A stretch of DNA of 31,882 nt from Phoronis ovalis (Eukaryota; Phoronida; Phoronidae), in the NCBI GenBank assembly GCA_028565635.1, contig JAOXYB010025846.1:1-31882 (forward strand), read 5' to 3'. The position numbers and the translations under genes were made by a program. Positions 1-12,500 of this stretch are shown here, piece after piece. The notes beneath the pieces were generated by a model, which saw nothing but the letters and a program-made list of their open reading frames with translations, did no database searches and was not told the DNA's origin. Numbering within the stretch: the stretch's first letter is position 1; every line of letters starts with the position of its first letter.

Positions 1-180
1 CCTTTTGACCTCAAGGTCAACAATGGCCTACCCTGGGCATGTCACACCTGAAGTACCATGTCCCCAGCAGTAACCATCTTCGAGATATAGCTTGCTGAAA
101 ATTGCAAGAAAAAGAAAAAGAAGGAAGAAATCATACAAAACCAATAGGCTTGCTCCCTTATAGGAGCAACACTAAATAGC
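1..180. repeat. Dispersed GACCTCAA-type repeat copy in MBTPS1 intron
   Basis: The first 180 bases resemble a repeat seen again, diverged, at 29640-29704 and 30068-30160. Shared landmarks in order are TTTTGACCTCAAG(G/A)TCAAC, then GCC(T/C)ACCC, then TAGCTTG(C/T)TGAAAATTG, then CCAATAG. It lies inside the first intron of the minus-strand MBTPS1 gene. No coding potential is visible. Its class (SINE-like or TIR derivative) cannot be told from these copies. Confidence 0.6.
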
Positions 181-230
181 ACTCATACTAGCACATCCTA
201 ATATTTATTAACTCATTATTTTTAACTTAC

Positions 231-1405
231 TTGATGGATGACCCTCGAACAGTTGAGCCATATGTCACAATGTCTGGCTTAACTCTGCCGTAACCAGATG
301 GTAATTCCCAGGTCGTCATTCCTCGTGAAGAAAATCGAGCAATTTGATTTTCAAAATTGATTCCCCCAACTCCTATGACATCCATTTGATCAGCTGGATT
401 ATTCAGTGTTCCATAAAGAGGTCCGTCATTACCAATGGCGGATATCATGATAACTTTATTAGCAGTTAATTCCCAGACCTTGTCAACAAATGGATGATCC
501 ATGAAGTCAGGTCCACCTATACTGAGATTCAAAACGTTAATCTTCTTTAGAATAGCATAGTTAAAAGCATCTAAAAACCAAGATGTGTATGATACCTGAT
601 TATTTGTAAAAACCCGAAAGATATACAAATCAGCATCAGGTGCAAATCCCAAACAATCCTTATGACTTGTTATTACCCCAGCAACAAATGTACCATGTCC
701 CAAACCATCATCTAGAGTTTTCTCGTTTGTCCAGTTTGTACGATCTTTAACACGACCTTTCTTGAAGTGAGGGTGGTCTTCTGCCAATCCAGTATCAAAG
801 ATGGCTACTTTTACTCCAGCACCTGTAAATCCCATACTCCATAATATTTCTGCTTGAAGTGCATTTGTGATTTGCCTTGGAACTGTGCGTAACAAATGAC
901 GATTCTGATGTGATGTGGATAAATCTTCCCAAAACTGACTACCAAGTGACACTATTTTCCGACTGTTAAAGTTCTGTTGCTCCCAACATGTCTTACTATT
1001 GTTACAATCTTGATGATTATCAGTTATGTTTTTGTTAACACTTTCTTTATTCGATTTAAGTGTTCTAGTTACCTTCATATTTGGAGTAACTTGCCGTATG
1101 TTCCGATGTTTCTGTAATATTGTAACTACTGAAGAGCTATTATCCACCACTTTAACAACATCAAAATCACTTGGATACTTAGCAGCAGGATTATCTCGTT
1201 CAATAATACTCCATGTTTTAATAGTAGAACTGTTCAAAGAAGCGGCAATAAAGTTATGACGAGCTTCAGTTGAATAGTACTTTCTAAACGAAACGATATA
1301 CTCTCCATCTACCAAACTACTGCTGTAGCTCATTGACAAGTCACCACTACCGTCTCGCACACAGGACAGTAACAGCAAAATTGAAACTATTGCCAGTACC
1401 TTCAT
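231..1405 (-). CDS. MBTPS1: Membrane-bound transcription factor site-1 protease, first coding exon (partial gene)
   Basis: Subtilisin-family serine protease of the Golgi, which cleaves SREBPs, ATF6 and other substrates after R-X-(L/hydrophobic)-(L/K). This exon gives 391 residues plus two bases. The N-terminus (1-21) is a hydrophobic signal peptide. The prodomain carries two probable self-cleavage sites, RTLK (114-117) and RHLL (169-172), at the places of the known B and C sites. The catalytic domain shows Asp204 in AIFDTGL, His237 in GLGHGTF and oxyanion Asn326 in AIGNDGP; the block [18 protein letters not shown] is nearly identical to vertebrate S1P. The exon ends in ...GSSI plus AA, followed by donor GTAAGT (230-225). 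The catalytic Ser and the membrane anchor lie in exons beyond the window. The start is the ATG at 1405-1403, which directly precedes the signal peptide. The gene is very likely functional; identification is firm. Confidence 0.96.
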
Positions 1406-2075
1406 TGTTGTTATAAAATTGTAATCATTTTTTACATAATTGGCTACGTACTAATCTTCACAACAAATTAAACATATTGTTTTAATGAAAATTGGTGCTT
1501 CATAGTCATCAAATTAACCGAGCCTCTTTTTGTGTCATGGTGATACGTACAGTTTCAGTTTCATTACCGAGTTTAATATGAAAATGTCAAAGTGTTTTTA
1601 ACATCATAAGCCATTTTATTCAGTGAAAATGTGTCACCATCATGAAAGGGTATGAACAGATTGTAATTGTTTTCATAAATCAAATGTACTAAGTCTGGGT
1701 TAACAAATTCTTCAGGTAAATTCTGAAAAGATAATAATAGTTATTTTTAACACTACAATGCTGAACGCATTTCCTCAGATGGACAACTTTTTGTTTGAAA
1801 CAAAAATATCAGATTCCACTGGCAAGTGAAACAATAGCCTAGTATTAAACTTGTAAGCTTTCTGTCAATACATGCTTAGGTTACATATGAAATATTGGTG
1901 ATAAACACTCTTTTTCTCTTTACTGTATATAGGATTATAGCAGAAATATCATTGTTAAACTGAATTTATAAAAATAGTGTGTTTTAACTCATCTTTGAAG
2001 TTCTTTATCTCACGCTTTGTTTTTTATATTTTAAATGAAAATAAAATTATGGCCACATAACTTTAGTAAGTATAG
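1406..2075. other. Upstream region of MBTPS1; no gene seen
   Basis: AT-rich sequence immediately upstream of the MBTPS1 start. On the minus strand a CCAAT pentamer lies at 1443-1439, about 34 bases before the ATG, which is close for a promoter element and may be chance. No TATA box in a convincing place, no exon-like ORF and no repeat was recognised. Confidence 0.35.
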
Positions 2076-2084
2076 CCCATGACC

Positions 2085-2678
2085 TAGTCCTGGTTCATGA
2101 TGTTTTGCACTAGCTCTTAATAATCTGACTTGTGAGCTGTGCAAACAGTCATGGTAACTTATATAGTCTTCACTTCAAAATAGCGTTTGCGCATGCGTTA
2201 AATAATGCCATCTGCAACATTGCGAGACATAGAAGTCGAAAACCGAGAATACGCTTTTATATCGCATTCTGAAATGTGAATCCGTGTATAGAAGTTTAGA
2301 AGTAGTATGCTTTCTTGGGTACTCTTTACTCGCAATGTTGACTTCACTAGTCCGGCAGATGGCGTTATTTAACGCATGCGCAAATGTTATTTTGAAGTAA
2401 AGATGATGGACGAGTTCTTGAAAAGAATTTTGGTTTTGCAATTTGTTCGTGTGTGCCTGTACCGTTGCTGCAAATGGTGATATGAGTTGTGGGAATTAAC
2501 GTTGGCTAATCAGAGAGTATCTGGACGGTGATATATGAACTCATTAGGTAGGAATTATACAGATTTCGAAGCTTGGGCCACTTTCACTGTAATTGGCTAC
2601 ATAAGTTACCATGACTGTTTACACAGCTCACAAGTCAGATTATTAAGAGCTAGTGCAAAACATCATGAACCAGGACTA
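2085..2678. mobile_element. Foldback/TIR element A with 82-bp terminal inverted repeats (MULE-like)
   Basis: Bases 2085-2166 and 2597-2678 are inverted copies matching at 80 of 82 positions, starting TAGTCCTGGTTCATG. A second inverted pair lies inside (about 2167-2225 with 2325-2405, sharing GCGCATGCGTTAAATA). On the left the two arms abut; on the right they are separated by about 190 bases (2406-2596), so the element is probably composite. It is flanked on both sides by the 9-bp direct repeat CCCATGACC (2076-2084, 2679-2687). Long TIRs plus a 9-bp target duplication are typical of Mutator-like (MULE) elements. There is no transposase ORF, so it is non-autonomous. The superfamily is inference. 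Confidence 0.8.
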
Positions 2679-2687
2679 CCCATGACC

Positions 2688-2779
2688 TAGTCCTAGCTTC
2701 ATGACCCTACTATCGCTTGCCTGATGCTTCACCGCAGGGGTAAGCGGCAGTAGCCAGTAGGGTCATGAAGCTAGGACTA
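2688..2779. mobile_element. Small foldback element B, 92 bp, adjacent to element A
   Basis: The outer 24 bases (2688-2711 and 2756-2779) are perfect inverted repeats starting TAGTCCTAGCTTCATGAC; pairing extends imperfectly about 15 bases further in. The tip (TAGTCCT.G.TTCATGA) matches the tip of element A, so both probably belong to one family. It is flanked by the same 9-bp repeat CCCATGACC (2679-2687 and 2780-2788). Confidence 0.75.
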
Positions 2780-2788
2780 CCCATGACC

Positions 2789-4173
2789 ATGCTTCTAAAT
2801 TAATTTTAACGCCAAGAAAAGCATAAATCATTAATTACTCAGTAACTGATAATGTCCGGACAGTGTCTTATCAAAGGAGTTTGTCAACATTTTCATACAG
2901 GCATATTTATATCGTACTCCATTCCGGCTCCATTCAAGTCGCAAGTCATGGCCTAAGTACACCATAGCAGGAGGCTTTGTTGACACTGACACTACATCAC
3001 GAATATAGTACCGGCATATTAATACACGTATTTTTTTCTTTTTTTAGGGGGTCCTGGCGTTTTAATTTTGGGTGTTTTGTAATGTGAACATGTTGTACTG
3101 TCTGACTAAAGCAATACAATTCCAGAGATCATTACAATTTTTAAAAAATCGGAATTTGAATTTGGGCTTATTTGCCAGTGGAATAGTGCGATTCATGGGT
3201 CGATTTTGTTCTAACGCGATTTTCTCAAAATCAGTATGGTCAAGACTGCACGAAATTTTAACTGGTAGTGTATGAAAGAGTGTACGCTCACATTATGTAT
3301 GAGATAATAGTTCCGGGAATGTTGCTCTATTTGATATGCGCATGAACGTTACAACGTTTTTGTATTGAGTTGGATGGGGAGTCTAATGGTGTACTTAGGC
3401 CTATTCATAACTGATGGGAGTGATGGCGATTATTACGTCGGAGTGATTTAAGACTTAAGACTTAAGTTGAATAAATATAATTTGGGTTCACATTCTTTCG
3501 TTTACGGTTTAGTCTGGTAATTAGTGACCGATAAATGGTCACCTGGATTATTTCTTACTTACCAAATAATTGGTCGCAGTATTTAGCACAGATAACCGGA
3601 ACAACACAGTTTAATAAGCTTATAAAGAAAAGCTATTCTTACAAACAGACCTCACTTCAGACAGGGTATATCTAAGGAAATGCTTCAGAACTTTCGTTCC
3701 CTTTCCTAGCCTCCAGTTGCTGAAGAGTTAAGAGAATTTTTGCACCTACCTGGTGGACGCAATCGTGTTCCCATGACTTGTCACATCCTCATAATATCAA
3801 CACAATTTGCATTATTTTCATTCATAAAGGTAACAGAAACAAATATTATATTGTTTCCTAACAAATCGTCGAGTTTAATTTAAATGACACACATTTTTAT
3901 GCTAAATATGTTTGAAGATTGTAAATGTGAATTATCTCCCCTGCTGCAAGTGGATTGAAAGTTGAGGCGTCAATATTTTATTTAGCATTCCGGCTTTGTA
4001 ACACAAGACCGTCGCTACACGATGCATAATTTTATAATAACAGCATTGCAGTGCTAACAATAATTCCATAATGTTGATATATAACATGTAGAAAAATAGG
4101 TTACTAATGTCGCCGAGACTAGCCTTTGATGTTATACTAGGTATGACTCGATATAGAACATATATTAAAATAT
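2789..4173. other. Intergenic, nothing recognised
   Basis: AT-rich sequence with short ORFs at 3072-3275 (+) and 3932-4243 (-), without family resemblance or splice context. No repeat structure was seen on reading. Confidence 0.4.
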
Positions 4174-5080
4174 AAAACCTAACTACTGTTGATCTCATAA
4201 TGTATAAGTAATCAAAATTCCGCAATAACTTTGGGAAAAACATAATTTCCTTCGAAGCACCTGAATAAAAGTGAAAACGGTGATACCACCTAATGCAGAC
4301 TGTGGTATTTTGAATTTTTCAAATGCTGATTTTTTTATGAAAAATGTATAAAACAAGTGGACGTAAAATCAACCTAGAAAACTAGTATCTCGCCAGATGT
4401 CGTCGCACTCGCTTTACAAGGGAAACTAACACTCAAGGATAACGATGGTAATTTGCATATCAATTGACAAGTACCACTACCCGTGTAAAGGATCTTTTGT
4501 CTGGCACTTGCCGCATAACACGAACTTCACTAAGGGACACTCACAAAGAGTGACGAGAAGCATGCCGCTGAAAACCAAACTATCAGATTTTAACAAACAA
4601 GTTATAAAATAATATTTTGAAACTTCACGAGGAGGAAAAAAATTCTCACAAACATTTTTACACTTCAGAAACGTTGTGAAAAAGAAACTCCCAGCTCAAA
4701 CAAACTGAGGAATGTTTTGGCAATGTTTTACACGTCACATAGAAAAACTGTGATAATCATCATACAGTGATTCGATCTGCATAGTTCGTACATTTTGACA
4801 TTGTCCCTGTGCATAAAGCTCTTGTGACTACCCTCCTAATGATTTTCTGTGACATCTAGTGAGAATATTTGTGTTCTATGCTAAATATCCGTCCAAACTT
4901 TTTAAATATTTTTCATAACAAAGTGAGCATTTGAAAAATTCAAAGTACCACATTCTACACTAGGTGGTGGCGCTGTTTTCACTTTGATTCATATGCCTTG
5001 AAGGAAATTATGTTTTTCCCAAAGTTATTGCAGAATTTTGGTTATTTATACATTAGGAGATGAACAGTAGTAGGTCTTTT
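4174..5080. mobile_element. Large foldback element with ~195-bp inverted arms
   Basis: Bases about 4174-4368 and 4886-5080 are diverged inverted copies (roughly four in five bases match by eye). Shared landmarks: AATAACTTTGGGAAAAACAT, then AATTTCCTTC.A, then AGTGAAAAC, then GAATTTTTCAAATGCT. About 517 bases of unrelated sequence lie between the arms, with no transposase ORF. A 17-base piece of the left arm, TGATACCACCTAATGCA (4280-4296), recurs in the same orientation at 5268-5284, so a further fragment lies just downstream. The target duplication was not identified. Confidence 0.65.
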
Positions 5081-5157
5081 CTTCCCGGACACATAAGCAG
5101 CCCCCCTCATGTGTCATCAATCTAATATTTAGGCGGCGTTTGTGATGATGAACCCAA

Positions 5158-5255
5158 TCAATTTCACAATTCCATGTTTTGTGAATGAATTGTGATAGTA
5201 TTCGGAAAACTGCATGACTATTCATTAATAAAACATGGAATTGTTAGATCAATCA
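5158..5255. repeat. Inverted repeat with 15-bp perfect arms
   Basis: ACAATTCCATGTTTT at 5166-5180 is the exact reverse complement of 5230-5244, and weaker pairing continues on both sides. It could be a short relic of a TIR element or a cruciform-prone palindrome. Confidence 0.5.
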
Positions 5256-6555
5256 GATTCATGACAACTGATACCACCTAATGCACGCAAACAGTCTTTT
5301 CCTAAAATCAGAACCATGGCTTACTATTGCAGTAAGATGTGTTTATTATAATAATTATTCTTAACATGTACAATATCAATAATAACAAAACATTATAATA
5401 ACACAAATAGCTAGCAAATATTTACCTATATCCACAAAATTGTAATTTTTTTCACTGACTAGATGCTTTCTCTGATTTCCTCAAACATCGACACAAAAAA
5501 AAAATATGGATCATACTGTGAAAAAGCTACTTGCTTACTCAGAATAAAAACAAAATATTTCATTATTCATTATTTCATTAATGTTTCATAATTGTGGTTA
5601 CATTTTTAAAAACAATGAATAAGCAAATGTACAAAGCATCTATAGAGTTTTTACTCTACCTTAATTTGAAACAAATTAGTTATACATGAATTAAAAACAG
5701 CATCATTATATACATAATTAATCTCATGTAAAACAAATCAGCAGTTTCATCATAAGAAATTTTTTCATGTCACTCCCTCAAAGATTTTTCTGTGGTACCA
5801 TATAATTTATGGTAAGCCCACACATTCTGTAAGTTCTGTAAGTTAGTACCCCTATTATTATAAAACTTTTAACATTTACAAATTAGAAACATTAGAAAAA
5901 GAAAAGGCTGGTACACAATATCTAAATGTATCACAAAACATGTATAAGTAATACTAGTTTTAACTAAGGACTCCTCAGCCACTGATACTTTTTAATATTT
6001 AATTAATATTTAAAACAATTTGTTTTTGTTTATTTAAGAAAGTTTGCATGGAAGTAGACAATAAAAGATGTCTTTACAAATTTGCATTGTAATATCTATA
6101 TTTAAAAATATAATTAATATTGTAAAAAATTTAATGGATTCATTGGCACAGTATATAAAAAGTGTGTTATTATTGAAATGTATAAGTGGCATAAAAAAGA
6201 AAAAATACTCTATAAAATATTATTATTATGTAAATGATCATTTTGTTACTGATATTTATAGAATACAAGCTCAAATTTTAGAAGCACATAAAAGTTATGT
6301 TATTTTTTAAGATGCAAGAGTGAACCTGTCATCTTATATTCAGTTGCTCTCTTCAGAATAATCAATATGACTGCGTGTTTTAATCAATCTTGCAATTTCC
6401 ACTTAATATTTGAATAAGAATAAATTTAACAATTTGAAATGATGACGCTGCAATAAAAATCACACATCCATTTTGTGGAGGGTAAAAGATCAAAATTTAT
6501 AATAACTGGTAATATATATGTAAGAACAGCATTGTTTTATCCAGATCTTTACAGA
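5256..6555. other. Intergenic and 3' flank of the SPMIP5-like gene
   Basis: Very AT-rich. An ATTAAA hexamer reads on the minus strand at 6383-6378, about 170 bases after the stop of the SPMIP5-like gene, and is a possible poly(A) signal. The ORF at 6068-6310 is low-complexity (Ile/Lys/Tyr-rich) and probably not a gene. Confidence 0.35.
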
Positions 6556-9500
6556 TCACACAGAGCCTCTAACTGTATTCAAATGATCCCCAAAACATGG
6601 TTTATTGTGTGTACAAATATCTAATGAACGTGATGTATCACCATATGTCTGACCAAAATTGAATCGGCGTTCTGAAATAGATTAAAAAAAACATGAAACA
6701 ACAAATTAGTTAGAGGCTTACATTCTCGCTTTGTTTATATATAATTCACAGCATTATAATGTTTAGTAATAGAAAAGTACAAAGTACCATACTATAGGGT
6801 TAGTCACAATGGATATAAATTGTATTTTTTGCTTTTAACTATTTTTTAATATTTTTTGTGAAAAAATAAATCAGAAAAATCAAATCAGAACCTTGAGATG
6901 GTATGTACATATTTGAGTTTTTGATTGTGGCAATTTTGAGTAAGAAAATGTTTTTTGATGGGCCTATAAAGTTGTATGTGTTAAACTAGTGGGCTAGCGA
7001 TAGGTGGCATGCACTGCTTGTCATTTCCGATGCTGCAGGTATATATATAAAGAAGAGCAAATTATCTTTTGCCTATTAGGGGATGCATTCATAGTGTCAT
7101 ATTAGCTGTCACGAGATCTTGTTTGTCGATATTGAATGTTATTTCGATTTTCTTAGGTGGGTAATAATGGAAACTTATTGGACAGGGTTAGAACCCTGTT
7201 GTATTGATATAATAAGTACATTGTTACCATTTTTGTTGATATATAACATTTTTAAAACATAAATTATATAAAGGATGAGTAAATCAAATAATATTCAATA
7301 AAAACGGTTTTGTTGCACAATTGCATCTTGAAATAATCAAACATTACTCTGATTTTTGGAATCACTTTGTGCAGTACATGAACCAAATTTGGCCTCAGAT
7401 TCAAAAACTGTAAGTAAATTGTAAACCAGTTCTCTACATTTCAGATGTAGTTTCTTGTTTCCTTTCTTTCTTGGCATGATTAAACTGATATCGCAGTACA
7501 GTCTCTGGGACGATCCCTCAGTCTGTACTAAAGACAGAGTTGCTTTCATAAAAGACAGAGATTACTGAAGTGTGCCTTGGGATATACGTAGGGAGTCACC
7601 TATTCACATTGCTGTTGAAACTGTCTCATCCAAGGTAATGTAACTAAGAAACACCAATTTTTTTGAGACACCTGTCACCAGCCAACTTTTAAAATATCAG
7701 GCCCAAGTCTTAGAAGCAAAAAACACAGTTTATATCCATTGCGACTAACTCTATAATAAATTATTTCATTTAAACATAAAACTTTTGCACTCACGTGGTA
7801 AGTATCCAGTATATTTTGGTATCATACCATCAGGTAAGTACAATCGTCGTGTATAGCTAGGCATCTTAATCATTGTATCCCCTCTGAAAGAACAAATGAA
7901 GACATGTTTATTTTTCTGTTTGTATCTACGTATTGTGTGCAATTTACTACTTGTACTATTTAATTACTTTGTTGTTTCTCTGCAACATGTAGTCATGGAA
8001 CTGTATTTTAACAAAAGTAAATAGTATATAAAGTACCTTAGATTCATCACTTAATTTTGTTACCGTTTCTCATTATGTTTTTTTTTTAATACAAAGAAAC
8101 CATATTAACAGCCATAAAGATCAATTTGAAATGCACTGTAAACTTTTGTAATCATTCAAGCAACCTAATTATATTGTTTTCTAAACATTTTGTTGCAAAA
8201 AGGAAAATATTTCCATTCTTTCCCCCAAATGTTTGTTATCAGAGATCACAATATTTACACTTTAAGGTACCAAACAACTGGCAATGGCTAAATTTATCTT
8301 TGTTACAATTTCATATTTCTAATAGTTTCATAAAAATTATGATCAATTCTTAGAGAGCCAAAAATTAACTATTTGTTTGTGATCAAATTATAAGCAAATT
8401 TATGGCACTGCATATGCATTTATTTGGAAGTTTACTCAATTTATCATGTACCTGTCAACTGATACAGGTTCCTGATTTATTCTATGATGAAATTGTGACT
8501 CATCAGCAAATGTATTCCAACCATTCTTGGTCATTTCATGATAGCGACAGCCAAGACCCTGCTCTGTTACATAAATGCGTGGGCAGAAACCTTTATAACC
8601 TGGCATAGGGGCTTCTCTATAACCACGACGGTCATCTGAAAAAATTACAGCTCTCAAACTGAGAAAATTATCATAAAATTGACTTTATAAAAATTTATTA
8701 CAAAATTTCCTCATGGTTAAAAATACATTTACCATAGATTGGAATTTTCTTTTTTAGTATTTACTAGTACTATTTTATTTAAAAATTATAAATGAAGATG
8801 CAAGTCACCTAATAATATTGGCCTCTGTGGGTGAGTGTTTTGATATCTGTTAAGTTGATCTCTAACACCAGGGTCTTGATAGACAGGCTGAAGTCTTGGC
8901 TGTGTTTTAATAGAGCGCTTTAAATCTTGAGTTTTCTGTAAAGCTGCATTTTTATCAGTCAAAAATTTATCAATGCAGGAATCACAATCCTCTTTGTAGG
9001 TGTTACCAAACTTGAATGGCATTTTTGGTATGTAGCCTGAAAAATAATATTATTTTTATCAGTCTCAACCAACTATGTTTATTGATGCCATTTGAATACA
9101 AATCTGAAGACATAGGTTTGTTTTTAAAAGTAAAAAAATTACAATACAATAATATTTTGTAAGTGGTCTGAAAATATATCAAATACATGTATTTTTGTTT
9201 TAGTGACTTTCGAACAACACTTGGTCAAACTGAACTAATGTATCTTCTGAAGCAGCAAACCCGTATTTCAGCTACATTAGAAAATAAGGAACTAGAAAAA
9301 TATTTTTTTGCCAAACTTGCGAAGACAAAATTTCATAAAAGTGTGTATGGTGCTCTGTTTATGTCATGTCACCATGTAGCTAGAAAGATATCTTGCACTA
9401 TAAAAATTTGGATTTGACAGAGTGCTCTCAGATGGGTGATTTTATTTTGACACACGTGCAAAGTTGGTTACATGTCTGAAAATATATCAAATACATGTAT

Positions 9501-12500
9501 TTTTGTTTTAGTGACTTTCGAACAACACTTGGTCAAACTGAACTAATGTATCTTCTGAAGCAGCAAACCCGTATTTCAGCTACATTAGAAAATAAGGAAC
9601 TAGAAAAATATTTTTTTGCCAAACTTGCGAAGACAAAATTTCATAAAAGTGTGTATGGTGCTCTGTTTATGTCATGTCACCATGTAGCTAGAAAGATATC
9701 TTGCACTATAAAAATTTGGATTTGACAGAGTGCTCTCAGATGGGTGATTTTATTTTGACACACGCTCAAAGTTGGTTACTATATAAGGCAATTATATAAC
9801 TAAATGATTTGTTACGTGCAAAGGCTCTGACAAGTCCTGTTTTAAGAATTACACCAACAAATCAGTTTAGGTTGGATATAATTTATGTACAATTATGAAA
9901 AAATATGATCCTTCATCAATCTTCATAAAATTCTATATTAAAAATTAATCTAGAATGCACCAAATTGAAGGAAAAATTATCAAAATTTAATTTAATTTCT
10001 GAGGGACCTTTATTTTGGTATTCTGATTGCTTGCATAAATGTTTCATGGAAAAATATCTTTATTACAAATTTTGAGATTTGTGTATATTTGTTATAATTA
10101 GTATTTACCTGTATACCCTGGAACCATGTTCCTTGAATATTTATTATCTCCAATAGCCTCTGGAAGTTCATTTTGGAGTATTTTGCATGCAAGAGCCCTT
10201 GGTGTTACCGGGTCGCATGGTTTACGATGAATGACCTCTTTCTGAAATAAATAGTAAGAATAAGCAAAATGTATTTTTCATATATTAGTAAATAATCGTA
10301 GTGAAAATAGTGATACATAAAACAGATATTGCACGAGGTTAAAAATAATTCAAACAATATGAAATAAATCAGAATGATTACCTTGCACATTTTCATAAAT
10401 CACAACTATAATTATATTAAATGAAGTGGTACTAATAAAGACTATTAATAGTAAAGGAATTGGTAATGTATCAGATAAATATTATGATTTCATACATCAG
10501 CTAATTCTTTTGTGTCTTTACCATAAGTTTTACCAACTCTGTACTTAATTTGGGGGCAATATCCTCTATACCTGTAACAAAAATATAAGTTTTTAATTTG
10601 CATATAACACATTTGATGTTTACTTTTTGACTATTAATTGCATGAGTAATAGAAACCATTATTACTTTTCAAATAGTAATTTTGAATCAGTAGTTGACTA
10701 TTATTTAATCATGTTAACACCAAAAATGCCTTTCTTTATTAACATGCACAATTTCATTACCAGTACATCATGTATACACATACACAAGAGAAACAAGTTT
10801 GAAAAATTATTTCAACTTAAGAATGCTAATTGATGTTATAAATTAGTGTTAGTATATATTGTGAGCAAATGTAAAAGCTTGACCAAGATGAATACAAACA
10901 TGTTTGTTGGCTCCTAAAATCATTATTCAATTCATTTTTATGACTTGTAAGAATCAAAACAGCACAATATATCAAGGCATTTGAAACTTATTATATTTCA
11001 ATTTTTGAATTATTATATACGTCTGGAGTTTTGACTATAAAGTTTTTTTGTGACGTTTTTACGGGTTAAGATTAGGTTGATGTCGGAATGACACACATTA
11101 CTTGTCATTTTCGATGTACAGCTCATTATCTCTCTAGTAAGATGTAGATTAATAAGATAGCTGCCAGTTATTTAGATGCTTCTATTTCATCAGACAGACT
11201 ATGCCTTGTGGTATAATTATTTATTCATTAATGACAAAAGGAGATCACCTATTCATATGAATTTAAATTGGGTGTTGAGATCGTCTCATCCAAGATAAGT
11301 TACCTAGGATACACCAAGAAACATATCCTAGCTGTAGACAGCCTATTTTTAACACTTAAAAAACAGGTGCAACTTTGAAACATTTTTCCGATCAAAAATT
11401 CCATATTTAAAAAACTTAAAATAATATACATTTTAAAATACCTCTATATTTGCCATTTTTACTCTTATGAGTTAATTTTTCACAAAACAAATTTTGAACA
11501 ATGTTTTTAAGAGCAAAAAACCTTTTATATCCATTTGGATCAAGCTTCAGCTTAATAAGGTATAATGGTGGCTATAGGGGGGTATTGCGAGCAGCAAGCA
11601 TTTGGTCTGTTAAGTGCGAGCAGCGAACATTGCCTTGGTCTGTTAAGTGCAAGCAGTGAGCATTGCCTTTTGGCGATCATTTCTTTGCATTGTTATTTAA
11701 TTTTGTTGACTTTTTTTTTTGGTTGTCGATTTTTTGCGACCATTTTTTTGGTTGGCAATCGTTCTTTTTTTTTGGTTGTCAATTTTTCTTGTTAAGTGGG
11801 AGCAGCAAGCATTGCTGAAATTTTTAAGTGCGAACATTGTACCTTGGGGGGTACCCCTACCCCCCTCTATAATGCAACTCCAGGAGTACGAAATAAAAAC
11901 TTAATGTAAAATAACTTAAAAATTAAAATGTATTAATACTAAATTAACTGGCATTGGAATTCTAGTGATATATATTTTTATATATCTTATAATCCTTTTG
12001 TGAGATGCTTGATACCCAAGATTATATAGTCAAGTACACATCAAACAGCATTTGAAAATGGTATATAGTGTCAAGAGTAGGGATAATTTAAAATAATGGA
12101 CACTAGCTGACATAATACATCAGGAAAGTAAAAAAACAAATTCTTGCACATATTTCATTGAATTGTGAAAAATATATATAATATGAAAAAATGCATGATT
12201 TTTTCCTCTTTTTTTAAGTATAAATAACAATTTTTAGTGGCAGCTATATAATTCAAACAAACAGACTGCTATTTCTACAAATGTATAACACTTGTACAAT
12301 ATTGCCTATGTTTATAAAATCAATGCAAAATGACATGTGGTGTGTCGACCTGAGTATAAAAAGGAAATTCAGAGTGCATCTATGATTATTAGGATAAGAT
12401 TTTTATCCATAATTCTTTAAAGGTTGGATATTTCTTTCTGAATGTCTGGCATACATGGCTAAATCAGTCAATTATCTTCCAAATGCAGTGATTCTCTCTT

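Noticed and set aside
2175-2441. 88-codon minus-strand ORF
   Set aside because: It lies wholly inside foldback element A and is explained by its inverted repeats.
6068-6310. 80-codon plus-strand ORF between genes
   Set aside because: Composition is Ile/Lys/Tyr-rich as expected from AT-rich DNA, with no domain, no splice context and no family resemblance.
11565-11904. Two overlapping plus-strand ORFs of 76 and 61 codons
   Set aside because: They translate a TIR element with internal tandem repeats and T-rich low-complexity sequence.
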